From contig CAMIHP010000008.1 in assembly GCA_946222005.1 (NCBI GenBank), positions 1 to 44,330 of the forward strand: a stretch of DNA of 44,330 bases, written 5' to 3'. This stretch comes from an uncultured Candidatus Saccharibacteria bacterium. GTDB taxonomy: Bacteria > Patescibacteriota > Saccharimonadia > Saccharimonadales > Saccharimonadaceae. Each line of letters begins with the position of its first letter. Position 1 is the first letter of the stretch. Below the pieces are notes generated by a model, which did no database searches, had not been told where the DNA came from, and saw nothing but the letters and a program-made list of their open reading frames with translations. Shown in pieces: positions 7,170 to 15,342 of this stretch. The translations under genes were made by a program, and so were the position numbers.

Positions 7170-8951
7170 ATGCATATATCTGATTCTACTATCGTCAAAC
7201 TTCTCGAGCGCAGTGGCGCTGCGACCAGCCAGCAGCTCCAACCACTGGTGAGTGAGGCTGCGTCGTCTAATTTGCGATTGCAAGATATTGTCTTGCAAAA
7301 CAACCTCATCGACGAGCGTGCCCTCACTAAGCTCTATGCCACCTACGCCGACATCCCCTACATCGAGCTCGACCCCCGCGACATCCCCTCCGACATCCTC
7401 ATGCGCATCCCTGAGCGAATCGCGCGCCAGTATAACGCTGTCATCTTCAAGATCGACCCTAATGGGCTCATCCACCTTGCGATGGACGACCCAGACGATG
7501 TGCAAGCCGTCAACTTTATCGAGAAGGAAATTGGCACCAACACCCGTGTCTACATCGCGCCGCGCAGTAACATCTTAGAGTGTCTTGAGGGATATCGCGG
7601 CGATGTGACGCAGGAGCTCAAGGAAGTGATCGACATCCAGCGCGAGGATGATGGCTCGAACCAAAAAGTGACCGAAGCAGAGGTAGCGGAAGACTCACCA
7701 ATCGCCCAGACGGTTAACCTGTTACTAGAGTATGCCATCCGCAGCAACGCCAGCGATATCCACATTGAGCCCCGCGAGCAATTCGTACAGGTACGTTACC
7801 GGATTGATGGTGTCCTTAAAGAAGTAAACCGCCTACCCAAGAATGTGCTTGGTGCGCTCATAAGCCGCATTAAGATCCTCTCCAACCTTAAGATAGACGA
7901 ACGCCGCGTGCCACAAGACGGTCGCTTTAAGATCAAAGTCGCAGGCAAGCAATATGCTCTGCGCGTTAGCACACTGCCCATCGCTGATGGTGAGAAGGTG
8001 GTGATGCGTATCCTCGACGAATCAAACCAAGCAGTAACACTCGAGCAGCTCGGCTACTGGGGCCATTCGCTGGCTGTTATTAATCAAGCACTGACCGAGC
8101 CCAACGGGATGATCCTCGTAACGGGGCCAACGGGAAGCGGCAAGTCTACCTCACTCTTCTCCGTCCTGTCGATGCTTAATACACCTGAGGTCAATATCTC
8201 AACAATTGAGGACCCCGTGGAGTATAAGATCCCAGGCGTCAACCAAACCCAAACCAATAGCAAAGCTGGCATGACCTTCGCTAGTGGCCTGCGCGCCCTG
8301 CTGCGCCAAGACCCAAATATCATTATGGTGGGTGAGATCCGCGACGGCGAGACAGCTAACCTTGGCGTGCAGGCTGCCCTAACCGGCCACTTGGTATTTA
8401 GTACGCTCCACACCAACAACGCCGCCACCTGCTTACCGCGCCTGCTGGATATGGGGATCGAGCCCTTCCTGATCGCCAGTACCGTTAAGGCTGTGGTGGG
8501 CCAGCGCCTGGTGCGTCGCCTCTGCATGAACTGCCGCCAGAGCTATGTACCCAACCAAACAGAGGTCGCAGAGATCGTCCGCCTCTTTCACCTTGCACCG
8601 GGTCAAAATTTCTATTACATCCATCAGCTTGAGGCCCAGGCTATCGTCCAAAAGGTTGGTGGTGAGACACCCTGGGGCACGACGGACACGACCATCGCCG
8701 CCCTCTGGCAGCCCAACCCAAATGGCTGCGATGAATGTAATCACACTGGCTTCAAAGGCCGGGTGGGTATCTACGAAGTCCTCGGCACCTCACGCGAAAT
8801 CCAAAAGATGATCATCGGCGGCAATACCAGCAACGAAATCCAAGACCAAGCCGTCGCCGAGGGGATGACCACCATGCTCACCGATGGATTAATAAAAGCA
8901 ATCCGCGGCAACACCACCGTAGAAGAAGTGCTCCGCGTCACAAAGGAATAA
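7170..8951 (+). CDS. pilB: Type IV pilus assembly ATPase PilB
   Basis: Hexameric cytoplasmic ATPase that powers pilus polymerisation. The 593-residue GspE/PilB-family protein has an N-terminal MshEN-like region (about 1-145), the N2 domain with SNASDIHIEP (192-201), Walker A GPTGSGKST (319-327), Asp-box around STIEDPVEY, Walker B IIMVGEIRD (384-392), and the tetracysteine zinc site C452/C455 and C520/C523. The cysteine pairs are about 65 residues apart because of an insert, longer than usual. It heads the pilus cluster; pilC follows after one base. No PilT retraction ATPase is in this window. Confidence 0.97.
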   Translation: MHISDSTIVKLLERSGAATSQQLQPLVSEAASSNLRLQDIVLQNNLIDERALTKLYATYADIPYIELDPRDIPSDILMRIPERIARQYNAVIFKIDPNGLIHLAMDDPDDVQAVNFIEKEIGTNTRVYIAPRSNILECLEGYRGDVTQELKEVIDIQREDDGSNQKVTEAEVAEDSPIAQTVNLLLEYAIRSNASDIHIEPREQFVQVRYRIDGVLKEVNRLPKNVLGALISRIKILSNLKIDERRVPQDGRFKIKVAGKQYALRVSTLPIADGEKVVMRILDESNQAVTLEQLGYWGHSLAVINQALTEPNGMILVTGPTGSGKSTSLFSVLSMLNTPEVNISTIEDPVEYKIPGVNQTQTNSKAGMTFASGLRALLRQDPNIIMVGEIRDGETANLGVQAALTGHLVFSTLHTNNAATCLPRLLDMGIEPFLIASTVKAVVGQRLVRRLCMNCRQSYVPNQTEVAEIVRLFHLAPGQNFYYIHQLEAQAIVQKVGGETPWGTTDTTIAALWQPNPNGCDECNHTGFKGRVGIYEVLGTSREIQKMIIGGNTSNEIQDQAVAEGMTTMLTDGLIKAIRGNTTVEEVLRVTKE

Positions 8952-8952
8952 C

Positions 8953-10170
8953 ATGCCACAATTTCGCTACATCGCCATCACGAACAAAAACGACTCCATC
9001 AATGGAACGATCGACGCCCCCGATCGTGCCAGTGCCTTAGCCAGCCTGAGCCGCCAAGGTCTGCGACCGATTAGTGCTGAAGAAGTCAAGCCAAAGCGCG
9101 CCAGCTTTACTCTCTTTGGTGGCAACAAGGTCAAGAGTGAAGACTTGGTGATGTTTACCCGCCAGCTCAGTGCCATGGTGTCGGCTGGTGTGCCGCTGCT
9201 GCGCGCCATGGGTTCGCTGCACGACCACACCAGTAGTAAAGCCCTCCAAATGGTGACGGGCGACCTGCTGCGCGATGTCGAAGGTGGTATGGCACTCGCT
9301 GACGCACTCGAAAAGCACCCAGAGACCTTCAATACCGTTTTTATCAATATGGTGCGCGCGGGAGAGGCGGCTGGTATTCTCGATGATATCCTCAAGCGCC
9401 TCGCCATGCAACAAGAAAAAAACGCCAGTATGCGCAAGAAGATCAAAAGCGCCATGACATATCCTACCGTGCTCATTGTTATCACTATTGCCGCCTTTTT
9501 TGGCTTGATGGTCTTTGTTATTCCACAAATCGGCAGCATTGTGCGCGGCCTCGGCGGACCGGACGCCAAGCTGCCCGCCATTACCGAGTTTATGCTCGGA
9601 CTGAGCGCGTTTATCATCCAGTATGGGATCTTTATCATTGCTGCGCTCGGTGCGGGGATATATTTCTTCCGCCGCTATATCAAGACACCAGCAGGCAAAC
9701 TCTGGCTCCACACCATCATTCTCAAGATACCAAAAATCAACGATATCATTACCAAGATCGCCGTTGCTCGCTTTGCCCGCACGTTTTCGGCGTTGATGGG
9801 ATCGGGGGTAGCAGTGCTCGAATCCCTCCGCGTGACTGCCCGGGCAGTGGGCAACAAAGTCTACGAAAACGCCCTCAATGATGCTGCCGAGCAAGTCAAA
9901 AATGGGCGCAACCTCTCGAGCATCATCGAGAAGAACCCACTCTTCCCGCCCATCGTGGCGCAAATGCTCTCTGTTGGCGAAGAGACCGGCCAGACCGACA
10001 CCGTGCTTGTAAAGGTGGCAGATTATTATGAAGAGGAAGTGGACGTCGCGATCGATGGCATCAGCTCCATCATTGAGCCCGTCATGATCGTCATCATGGG
10101 CGGCATGGTCGGGCTCATTGCCGCCTCGGTGATGTTGCCAATCTCGAATATGGCAAATCAGATTAAGTAA
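8953..10170 (+). CDS. pilC: Type IV pilus inner-membrane platform protein PilC
   Basis: Polytopic membrane protein that couples PilB to pilin polymerisation. The 405-residue protein has two GspF/T2SSF repeats (about 70-195 and 270-395), with hydrophobic segments near 170-193, 220-240 and 375-397. The start lies one base past the pilB stop, with Shine-Dalgarno AAGGA inside the pilB end, so the two are translationally coupled. The complementary strand is open for more than 1.2 kb here, but that is a shadow of codon bias. Confidence 0.97.
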   Translation: MPQFRYIAITNKNDSINGTIDAPDRASALASLSRQGLRPISAEEVKPKRASFTLFGGNKVKSEDLVMFTRQLSAMVSAGVPLLRAMGSLHDHTSSKALQMVTGDLLRDVEGGMALADALEKHPETFNTVFINMVRAGEAAGILDDILKRLAMQQEKNASMRKKIKSAMTYPTVLIVITIAAFFGLMVFVIPQIGSIVRGLGGPDAKLPAITEFMLGLSAFIIQYGIFIIAALGAGIYFFRRYIKTPAGKLWLHTIILKIPKINDIITKIAVARFARTFSALMGSGVAVLESLRVTARAVGNKVYENALNDAAEQVKNGRNLSSIIEKNPLFPPIVAQMLSVGEETGQTDTVLVKVADYYEEEVDVAIDGISSIIEPVMIVIMGGMVGLIAASVMLPISNMANQIK

Positions 10171-10290
10171 TGCTGGATTCCCTATTCTCCGTCGGCGTTT
10201 CATGCCACGCAATAGCTCTTTATCCGCTAGCGTGATCTGCCACTGGCCAGCGACCTGTCTTTTTGCCATTATCACACCACGAACAACAGT

Positions 10291-10302
10291 CTACCGATCC
10301 AT
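10291..10302 (-). other. Micro-ORF (MDR-stop) with a perfect Shine-Dalgarno
   Basis: On the minus strand GAGGAGGA (10308-10315) lies five bases before an ATG (10302) that runs only three codons, ATG GAT CGG TAG. Translation could resume in the same frame at ATG 10269, but that frame runs antisense into pilC. A minus-strand TATGAT (10331-10336) could drive it. It may be a leader peptide, the remnant of a gene, or chance; the 200-bp gap between pilC and pilM holds nothing else on this strand. Confidence 0.25.
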
Positions 10303-10316
10303 GACAATCCTCCTCA

Positions 10317-10330
10317 AAACGCTAGCGTTT
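10317..10330. promoter_or_regulatory. 14-bp palindrome beside the pilM promoter, candidate operator
   Basis: AAACGCTAGCGTTT is a perfect 14-bp dyad ending 16 bp upstream of the pilM -10, across the -35 region. On the other strand it lies just downstream of a TATGAT box. The position suits a repressor site for the pilMNO operon. Confidence 0.45.
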
Positions 10331-10343
10331 ATCATATCGCTTA

Positions 10344-10352
10344 TGCTATAAT
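10344..10352 (+). promoter_or_regulatory. Extended -10 promoter of the pilMNO operon
   Basis: TGC-TATAAT (TATAAT 10347-10352), 18 bases before ATG 10371; the leader of about 12 nt lacks a Shine-Dalgarno. No -35 match is visible. Confidence 0.65.
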
Positions 10353-10370
10353 GACGGAAACGAACGTATC

Positions 10371-11429
10371 ATGGCAAAGTTATTTTATCGCGACAAACCA
10401 ATCATTGGTCTCGACATTAGTCAGACAGGCATCAAAATCATGTCGATCGACCCCAAGCGCTGGCTCGTATTGGGCTATGGTTCGCTTGACCTCGACCCCA
10501 AGGAAGTCCAGACGTCCCTCGACAGCCCTGATGACTCCTACCTGGCCGAGCGCCTCAGCTCGCTCATCAACGAACATCTCATTGGCAACCTCGGTAGCGA
10601 CCACGTGGTAATTGGCGTGCCGACTAGCCGCACCTACTCGCGCACTTTCATGATCCCAGCCAAAGAAGCAGCGCACCTCGATGGCGCTATCCAGGTGGAG
10701 GTCGATCAGTATATCCCCTTGCCGCTCGATTCACTTTACGTTGATTATGAAGTGATCGAGCACACCAAAGAGCAGCTCAACGTTGTGATGTCAGCTGTGC
10801 CTAAGCAGCTGGTCGACGCCTGTTTGCAAGCAGCCGAGGCAGTGGGACTCGTGCCCGTAGTCGTTGAGCCCAATATCAACGCTATTGCGCGCGTACTCGA
10901 CAGTGCTGATGCTGGCAACCTTCTCACGCTTGTCGTCGATATTGGCCCAGCGAGTACCGATATCGCTGTGCTAGATAAAAGCGCCGTCCGCCTCACTGGT
11001 GGAGTGGCAATTGGCGGTAATACCTTCACCATCGATATCTCGAAGCATCTCAACATCACACTCGAGAATGCCCACCAGCTCAAGGTGCTTAATGGCCTCT
11101 CGCCTGGGCCACGCCAAGCTGGCATCACCGAGGCGCTCAAACCAAGCCTCAAACGCATTAGCACCGAGATTCGTAAGGTGATCCGCTATTATAACGACCG
11201 GATTGGTGATGAACGTAAGATCGAGCAGATCGTCATCGTTGGTGGTGGTAGCAATGTGCCAGGCATGGGCGACTTCTTCACCAACGACCTCGTCATGCCA
11301 GTGCGCGTCGTTAATCCATGGCAAAAGCTCGACTTTGGCAAACTCCAGCAGCCCCAAAAGCAGTTTCGGCCACGGTATATCAGTGTTGCAGGCCTGGCTA
11401 GCCTTAGTAGCGGGGAGATTTGGAAATGA
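10371..11429 (+). CDS. pilM: Type IV pilus assembly protein PilM
   Basis: Cytoplasmic actin-like (FtsA-fold) protein that binds the cytoplasmic tail of PilN and links PilB to the PilNO complex. The 352-residue product has GLDISQTGIK near the N-terminus as the first phosphate loop, the VEVDQYIPLPL segment, VVDIGPASTDI as the second nucleotide loop, and VIVGGGSNVPGM near the C-terminus. It starts the second half of the pilus cluster under its own promoter, 200 bp after pilC. Its stop overlaps the pilN start (ATGA). Confidence 0.95.
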   Translation: MAKLFYRDKPIIGLDISQTGIKIMSIDPKRWLVLGYGSLDLDPKEVQTSLDSPDDSYLAERLSSLINEHLIGNLGSDHVVIGVPTSRTYSRTFMIPAKEAAHLDGAIQVEVDQYIPLPLDSLYVDYEVIEHTKEQLNVVMSAVPKQLVDACLQAAEAVGLVPVVVEPNINAIARVLDSADAGNLLTLVVDIGPASTDIAVLDKSAVRLTGGVAIGGNTFTIDISKHLNITLENAHQLKVLNGLSPGPRQAGITEALKPSLKRISTEIRKVIRYYNDRIGDERKIEQIVIVGGGSNVPGMGDFFTNDLVMPVRVVNPWQKLDFGKLQQPQKQFRPRYISVAGLASLSSGEIWK

Positions 11430-11986
11430 TTAATCTATTGCCACCAGCGTATAAAAAGCAGCTCGCTGCGAGCCGCACCAACACCTTGCTACGCCGCTAT
11501 GTCGTGCTACTCTTTGTCTTGGTCTTTATCGTTTTAGCTGAAATCGGCGGCGTGTACTTTTTCATCGCAACCGAGCGGGGCCGCAACGAAGCCGCCGTAG
11601 AGCGCAACCACAACAAAACTGCCGAATACGCCACCGTCAAGCGTGAAGCCACTGAATTCAAGGCCAACCTCACTACTGCCAAAGCCATCCTCGACCAACA
11701 AGTATCGTACACTCGCCTCATCAAGCTCATTGCCGACCGCCTCCCACCCAACGTTATTATTGAGCAGCTCAACATCGACCCAACCACCTTTGGTACCCCC
11801 ACCACGCTGAGTATCCGCGCCAAAGGCTACAACGATGCTATTGCTCTGCGCAACCGCCTCAACGACTCCGCCATCTTCTCCAGCGTCAGCTTCCAATCCA
11901 TCACATTGCAAGACAAAGACGCTGGTAGTTATCCCTACACCTCAACCTACAGCGTCACATTCAAGAAAGGAATCGGCCAACAATGA
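11426..11986 (+). CDS. pilN: Type IV pilus assembly protein PilN
   Basis: Bitopic alignment-complex protein. The 186-residue product opens with the invariant INLLPP motif, the peptide that binds the PilM groove. It then has one membrane helix (about 25-47), a coiled-coil stretch and a C-terminal ferredoxin-like domain. I start at ATG 11426 (four-base overlap with pilM; GGAG eight bases upstream) rather than the in-frame TTG two codons earlier. It overlaps pilO by four bases. Confidence 0.93.
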   Translation: MINLLPPAYKKQLAASRTNTLLRRYVVLLFVLVFIVLAEIGGVYFFIATERGRNEAAVERNHNKTAEYATVKREATEFKANLTTAKAILDQQVSYTRLIKLIADRLPPNVIIEQLNIDPTTFGTPTTLSIRAKGYNDAIALRNRLNDSAIFSSVSFQSITLQDKDAGSYPYTSTYSVTFKKGIGQQ

Positions 11987-12624
11987 GCAAAAAATTCACC
12001 CTAACGGCGACAAACCTCCGCATCATCCTTGCGGTATCGCTCGTGGTCATTACTGCAATTGGGGCTGGTGGCTTTGCTCTGGCCTACAACTGGCTTGATG
12101 GCTTTGCGGCCGATGCCAGCTCTGTCGCCTCGCAAGCTGCCGCCAGTGAGTCTGAGCTGCAAGAGCTCTCTCAGACCGAGAAAATGCTCAAAACGCAGCA
12201 TCATGCCGTCGAGCGCGCCTCCAAGATCGCCGCCGAGAGCAAAAGCTACCAATATCAAGATCAGATCATCAACGACCTCAACGACTTTGCCCGCAAGGCC
12301 GGCATTACGATCTCAGACATCACCTTTGCTGATGACAATGCCAAGGGCGGCTCATCGAGCAGCTCGTCAAGCAGTTCATCGAGTAGCAACAAGACGGGCA
12401 CATCCCTCCCTGCGATTGCGGGGCTCAAAGCCACCACCGCCTCTGTTACCGTCAAGAACCCCGTCGAGTATCGGAAGCTTCTTACCTTCATGTACTTGGT
12501 GGAGCAAAGCCTGACGAAGATGCGCATCGCTAATGTTGACCTCTCGCGCAGCACCGCTCAGGGCCAGGCACCCGATAGCATCACTAGCAACACATTAACC
12601 ATCGAGGTATATCTCCGATCATGA
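11983..12624 (+). CDS. pilO: PilO-like pilus alignment protein with a poly-serine linker
   Basis: A 213-residue bitopic protein after PilN with a membrane helix (about 13-35), a helical coiled-coil region (45-100) and a C-terminal alpha/beta domain, the layout of PilO, which pairs with PilN. Sequence similarity to PilO is weak, so the call leans on position. A run of twelve serines (residues 124-135), encoded by three 12-nt units, is inserted in the periplasmic domain as a flexible, possibly length-variable linker. It overlaps the next gene by four bases. Confidence 0.8.
   Translation: MSKKFTLTATNLRIILAVSLVVITAIGAGGFALAYNWLDGFAADASSVASQAAASESELQELSQTEKMLKTQHHAVERASKIAAESKSYQYQDQIINDLNDFARKAGITISDITFADDNAKGGSSSSSSSSSSSSNKTGTSLPAIAGLKATTASVTVKNPVEYRKLLTFMYLVEQSLTKMRIANVDLSRSTAQGQAPDSITSNTLTIEVYLRS
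12352..12387 (+). repeat. Three 12-nt units encoding the PilO serine run
   Basis: The units at 12352, 12364 and 12376 read TCATCGAGCAGC with one to three silent changes each, encoding twelve serines. This is a potential slippage or duplication site. Confidence 0.7.
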
Positions 12625-12905
12625 ACAGCGATCTCTCACTCACCGCGCTTGGGCGCGCCAGTAGCAAATTTCTCCACCGCTACCACATTATTCTCTTCGT
12701 CATTATCGCCTTTGGCGGCCTAGCGGTTACTACCTTCTTGCTCAATACCACCATCTCCAAAGCGTCAGAGGCTGCGCCACCCCAGCCTACTAATGGTATC
12801 GACCAAGCGACCATCAAAAAAATCGAGCAACTCAAAACCGCCAGCGAGTCCGACCAAAGCGCTAGCCAACTACCGATTAGCTCGCGTAACCCATTTGTTG
12901 AGTAA
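12621..12905 (+). CDS. Small membrane protein of the pilus operon, PilP-like position
   Basis: A 94-residue product with a membrane helix (about 21-42) and a polar Ser/Ala/Gln-rich extracytoplasmic tail ending in SRNPFVE. The fourth place after pilM-N-O and the terminal R-N-P-F motif recall PilP/GspC-type proteins, which carry an RDPF segment, but it is too short to hold their C-terminal domain and is not a lipoprotein. It overlaps pilO by four bases and is clearly the last gene of that translational chain. Function is inferred from context only. Confidence 0.65.
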   Translation: MNSDLSLTALGRASSKFLHRYHIILFVIIAFGGLAVTTFLLNTTISKASEAAPPQPTNGIDQATIKKIEQLKTASESDQSASQLPISSRNPFVE

Positions 12906-12943
12906 CATTTTTTACAGCCGCAGTGGAGCTTTTTGCGGCGCAA

Positions 12944-12952
12944 TGCTATACT
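12944..12952 (+). promoter_or_regulatory. Extended -10 of the PRC-barrel gene, leaderless type
   Basis: TGC-TATACT (TATACT 12947-12952), exactly six bases, then ATG 12959. Just upstream a GCCGCA/TGCGGC hairpin (12917-12939) lacks a T run. Confidence 0.65.
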
Positions 12953-12958
12953 ACACAT

Positions 12959-13561
12959 ATGATACTGCTCGGATCTGCACTCGCCAACTATCCCGTAATG
13001 AGCTTGCAAATGGGCGGCAAAGTTGGCAGCCTCGCCCAGCCGCTTGTCGATCCAGCAACCTTAACCATCGTTGCCTACACTGTGGACGGCTCATTTGCTA
13101 ACGACACAACCATGCTGCTCCGCCTCGCTGATGTGCGTGAGATGAGTGAACTCGGCATGATTATCGACTCCGTCGACGAGCTCATCACCCCCACCGACGT
13201 TATCAAGATCCAGCGCCTCTACGAGCTCAAGTTTCACCTTTTGGGTATGCCCGTCCAAGACAAGCGCGGGCGACGCCTCGGTAAGATTAGCGACTATACG
13301 ATCGAGACAGGTAATTTTGTCATCCAGCAACTCATCGTCCGGCGCTCGTGGCTCCACCGTCTCAATGATGCTGAGCTGGTTATCCATCGGTCACAGATTA
13401 TCGAGATCAATAACGACGCTATCATCGTCCAGTCGCAGGCTGAGACCAAAAAGCCCGAGCAAAAGGCCACCCAACCGGCCATGAGTAGTGGCGAATACGT
13501 CAACCCCTTCCGTAAACCATCGCAAGCCCGAGAATCAATTAAGAGCGACGAACGTCGCTAA
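12959..13561 (+). CDS. PRC-barrel domain protein
   Basis: A 200-residue soluble protein with two PRC-barrel-like halves. The first covers about 6-80 (YPVMSLQMGGKVG...). The second covers about 85-150 (LGMPVQDKRGRRLGKISDY, then a segment on position in the chain and binding of a hydrophobic partner). A polar Lys/Glu/Ser-rich tail ends with a VNPFRKP segment. PRC barrels occur in RimM and in photosynthetic-reaction-centre H subunits as adaptor domains. ATG 12959 is chosen over an upstream in-frame ATG because the -10 box ends six bases before it. It follows the pilus operon but has its own promoter. Confidence 0.8.
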   Translation: MILLGSALANYPVMSLQMGGKVGSLAQPLVDPATLTIVAYTVDGSFANDTTMLLRLADVREMSELGMIIDSVDELITPTDVIKIQRLYELKFHLLGMPVQDKRGRRLGKISDYTIETGNFVIQQLIVRRSWLHRLNDAELVIHRSQIIEINNDAIIVQSQAETKKPEQKATQPAMSSGEYVNPFRKPSQARESIKSDERR

Positions 13562-13567
13562 CACACA

Positions 13568-14239
13568 TCAGTATTCATCACCCGCCAAAGCGGCTCGGAT
13601 ATCATCATAGGCAAAGCCCTGGCGCAAGAGATACGCGATGAGCTTTTGCTCGTCTGGGTAGCGGGGGCGCTTTTTGGCAATCATCTTCGCTAGCTCGTCT
13701 TCATCAGTCCGCCTCGACTGCGCTAATGCTTGGTTTATCACCTCCGGTGCAACGCCCTTGGCACGTAGCTCTGCCTCCAGCTTGCGGCGCGACACACCCT
13801 TACTCTGGTGGCGATTCTCCACCCACCACTGGGCAAATGCCTCATCATCGATATGGCCACGCTGCTCAAGGCGTGCAAACACCCGCTGCGCCACGGCGGG
13901 CGAAGCACCAGGCTTCTCAACCAGCGTGCCAGTTTTGCGTTGTTTATATTTGCGTGGCAGTGTTTTGCGCTGGAGATAGTCACGGATTTCGCGCGCACTG
14001 TGCGGTCGCATAAGAGTGTATTCAAGCGCCCGCGCGTAGAGCTTACCAAACTCCCCCTCGCGGCGCAGCTCAGCCAGCTCGGCCTCAGTCAGCATTCGCC
14101 CCACCTTCACACTACAATCCACCACCTGCGCCACATCAAGGCTAAAGTCATACGCGCCATTGATAAATACATTCACTCGATCGGCATTCCGCACCTGCGC
14201 AGTAAGCGCAGTGATGGTGTAGGTTTTTTCTGTCGGCAT
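13568..14239 (-). CDS. recX: RecX regulatory protein, full-length copy
   Basis: RecX binds RecA filaments and modulates strand exchange. The 223-residue protein has a basic N-terminal segment and three helical RecX repeats, with typical motifs RALEYTLMRPHSAREI, IDDEAFAQWWVENR, KGVSRRKLEAEL and the third repeat ending QGFAYDDIRAAL. It is separated from recA by five genes and has its own leaderless-type promoter. A second, shorter paralogue lies within the recA operon (16574-17086); the two share the blocks RVNV-I-G-Y-FSLD and FGKLY-RALEY. Confidence 0.93.
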   Translation of the reverse strand: MPTEKTYTITALTAQVRNADRVNVFINGAYDFSLDVAQVVDCSVKVGRMLTEAELAELRREGEFGKLYARALEYTLMRPHSAREIRDYLQRKTLPRKYKQRKTGTLVEKPGASPAVAQRVFARLEQRGHIDDEAFAQWWVENRHQSKGVSRRKLEAELRAKGVAPEVINQALAQSRRTDEDELAKMIAKKRPRYPDEQKLIAYLLRQGFAYDDIRAALAGDEY

Positions 14240-14245
14240 GTATGT

Positions 14246-14275
14246 ATTATATACAAATTTATTTAGTCATGTCAC
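14246..14275 (-). promoter_or_regulatory. Promoter of recX, leaderless type
   Basis: Minus-strand GTGACA (14270-14275), 18-nt spacer, TATAAT (14246-14251), then six bases to the ATG at 14239. Confidence 0.65.
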
Positions 14276-14313
14276 TCAGCTTTCCTCTCTAGAAATGAGC
14301 TATGCAAACCCCA

Positions 14314-15342
14314 CTACTGAAATGCTTTGAGATAGATATTATATGCTTCATCAATGAAGACGGCTTTATTGGTACGAAAGGTTGATTGATCGCTATTTAT
14401 TTCCTCAACCCTCTCGCCATTAGAAATAAACTCAATCTTTGCTACTGGTACCATATCCCCAATCATAACAGTTGGCCGGCGTGTCTGCTCATCTCGAGCG
14501 GGGGATACATCAACAACATAAAACGTATTCTCTTGGTCATACCCTCCATTAGCAAGCAGTTTATTAGCATTATCGTAGGCAAGAAAAGCTCTCATACTAT
14601 TAATTGGTTCGTATACTGTGTATACACCCGCTGGACTAACCTTTCTTAGCTTAAAATCAGATATATCTTTGTACCAAAAATTCTTGCACTCATCAAAGAA
14701 CATACAAATGACGTCATCTCGCGTGAACGCTGGAGTCTTATCAGAGTTCTCTCGCAGTTTATCATCCCACGCTCTCACTCCAAGGCCACTAATTGGGTTA
14801 TACCACGCATATACACCTTCATCAAAATAACTGGTGATGATGTCGCTATTCTCTGTGACAATCACCCTGCCAACCGCATCACCCAAGCACCCCAGCATGA
14901 TCCCCTTGCCAGTTCTATCAACAATCTCTGCGTTATTACTCATAGACGGCTCCTCATAGTCCATCCGTGGGCAGACCAGCAGCAGCTTATCACCAATTGG
15001 TTGAATGTAGCAAAAATTAATAAAATGCTGACCAAGGTCAAGGTGTATTACCTGTTTAACCGCCTCTTTCTCCCAATCGATGACGAATTCAAGAACCGAA
15101 AAGACACTGTCTACCTTGATTTCTGTAAAACAAGCCCACCCATCTCTCATTGGAATATTACTCGAGAGCAAAGCATAGAGATGATTATCATAACCAAGCT
15201 GTATGCTACATATTTCTGTCGTCTTGTGTCCGTACTCTTTGAGTATCTCGCGCAGATTTGCTACACGCGTTATATCAATCTGCGTAGTCGGAAGTGCATC
15301 TAGCACCCTACTTTCGTCTTTCAAGTCATCGTTTTCAGTCAT
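14314..15342 (-). CDS. Uncharacterised propeller-like protein
   Basis: A 342-residue cytosolic protein without signal peptide or membrane helices. Repeated short beta-strand blocks (e.g. DNHLYALLSS, DKLLLVCPRM, SDIITSYFDEGVYAWY, FWYKDISDFKLRKV) suggest a beta-propeller. The SYFDEGVY segment recalls uncharacterised proteins scattered in Bacillota, where the block usually reads YFDEGVFGN; I recognise no characterised family. ATG 15342 has GAGGAG five bases upstream and overlaps the hydrolase stop (ATGA), so the two are translated together. By eye the gene is more AT-rich than its neighbours, suggesting transfer. Confidence 0.7.
   Translation of the reverse strand: MTENDDLKDESRVLDALPTTQIDITRVANLREILKEYGHKTTEICSIQLGYDNHLYALLSSNIPMRDGWACFTEIKVDSVFSVLEFVIDWEKEAVKQVIHLDLGQHFINFCYIQPIGDKLLLVCPRMDYEEPSMSNNAEIVDRTGKGIMLGCLGDAVGRVIVTENSDIITSYFDEGVYAWYNPISGLGVRAWDDKLRENSDKTPAFTRDDVICMFFDECKNFWYKDISDFKLRKVSPAGVYTVYEPINSMRAFLAYDNANKLLANGGYDQENTFYVVDVSPARDEQTRRPTVMIGDMVPVAKIEFISNGERVEEINSDQSTFRTNKAVFIDEAYNIYLKAFQ

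Noticed and set aside
9037..10275. 412-codon open frame antisense to pilC
   Set aside because: It lies fully opposite a clearly conserved T2SSF protein, and its translation shows no domain and a codon-bias composition typical of a shadow frame.
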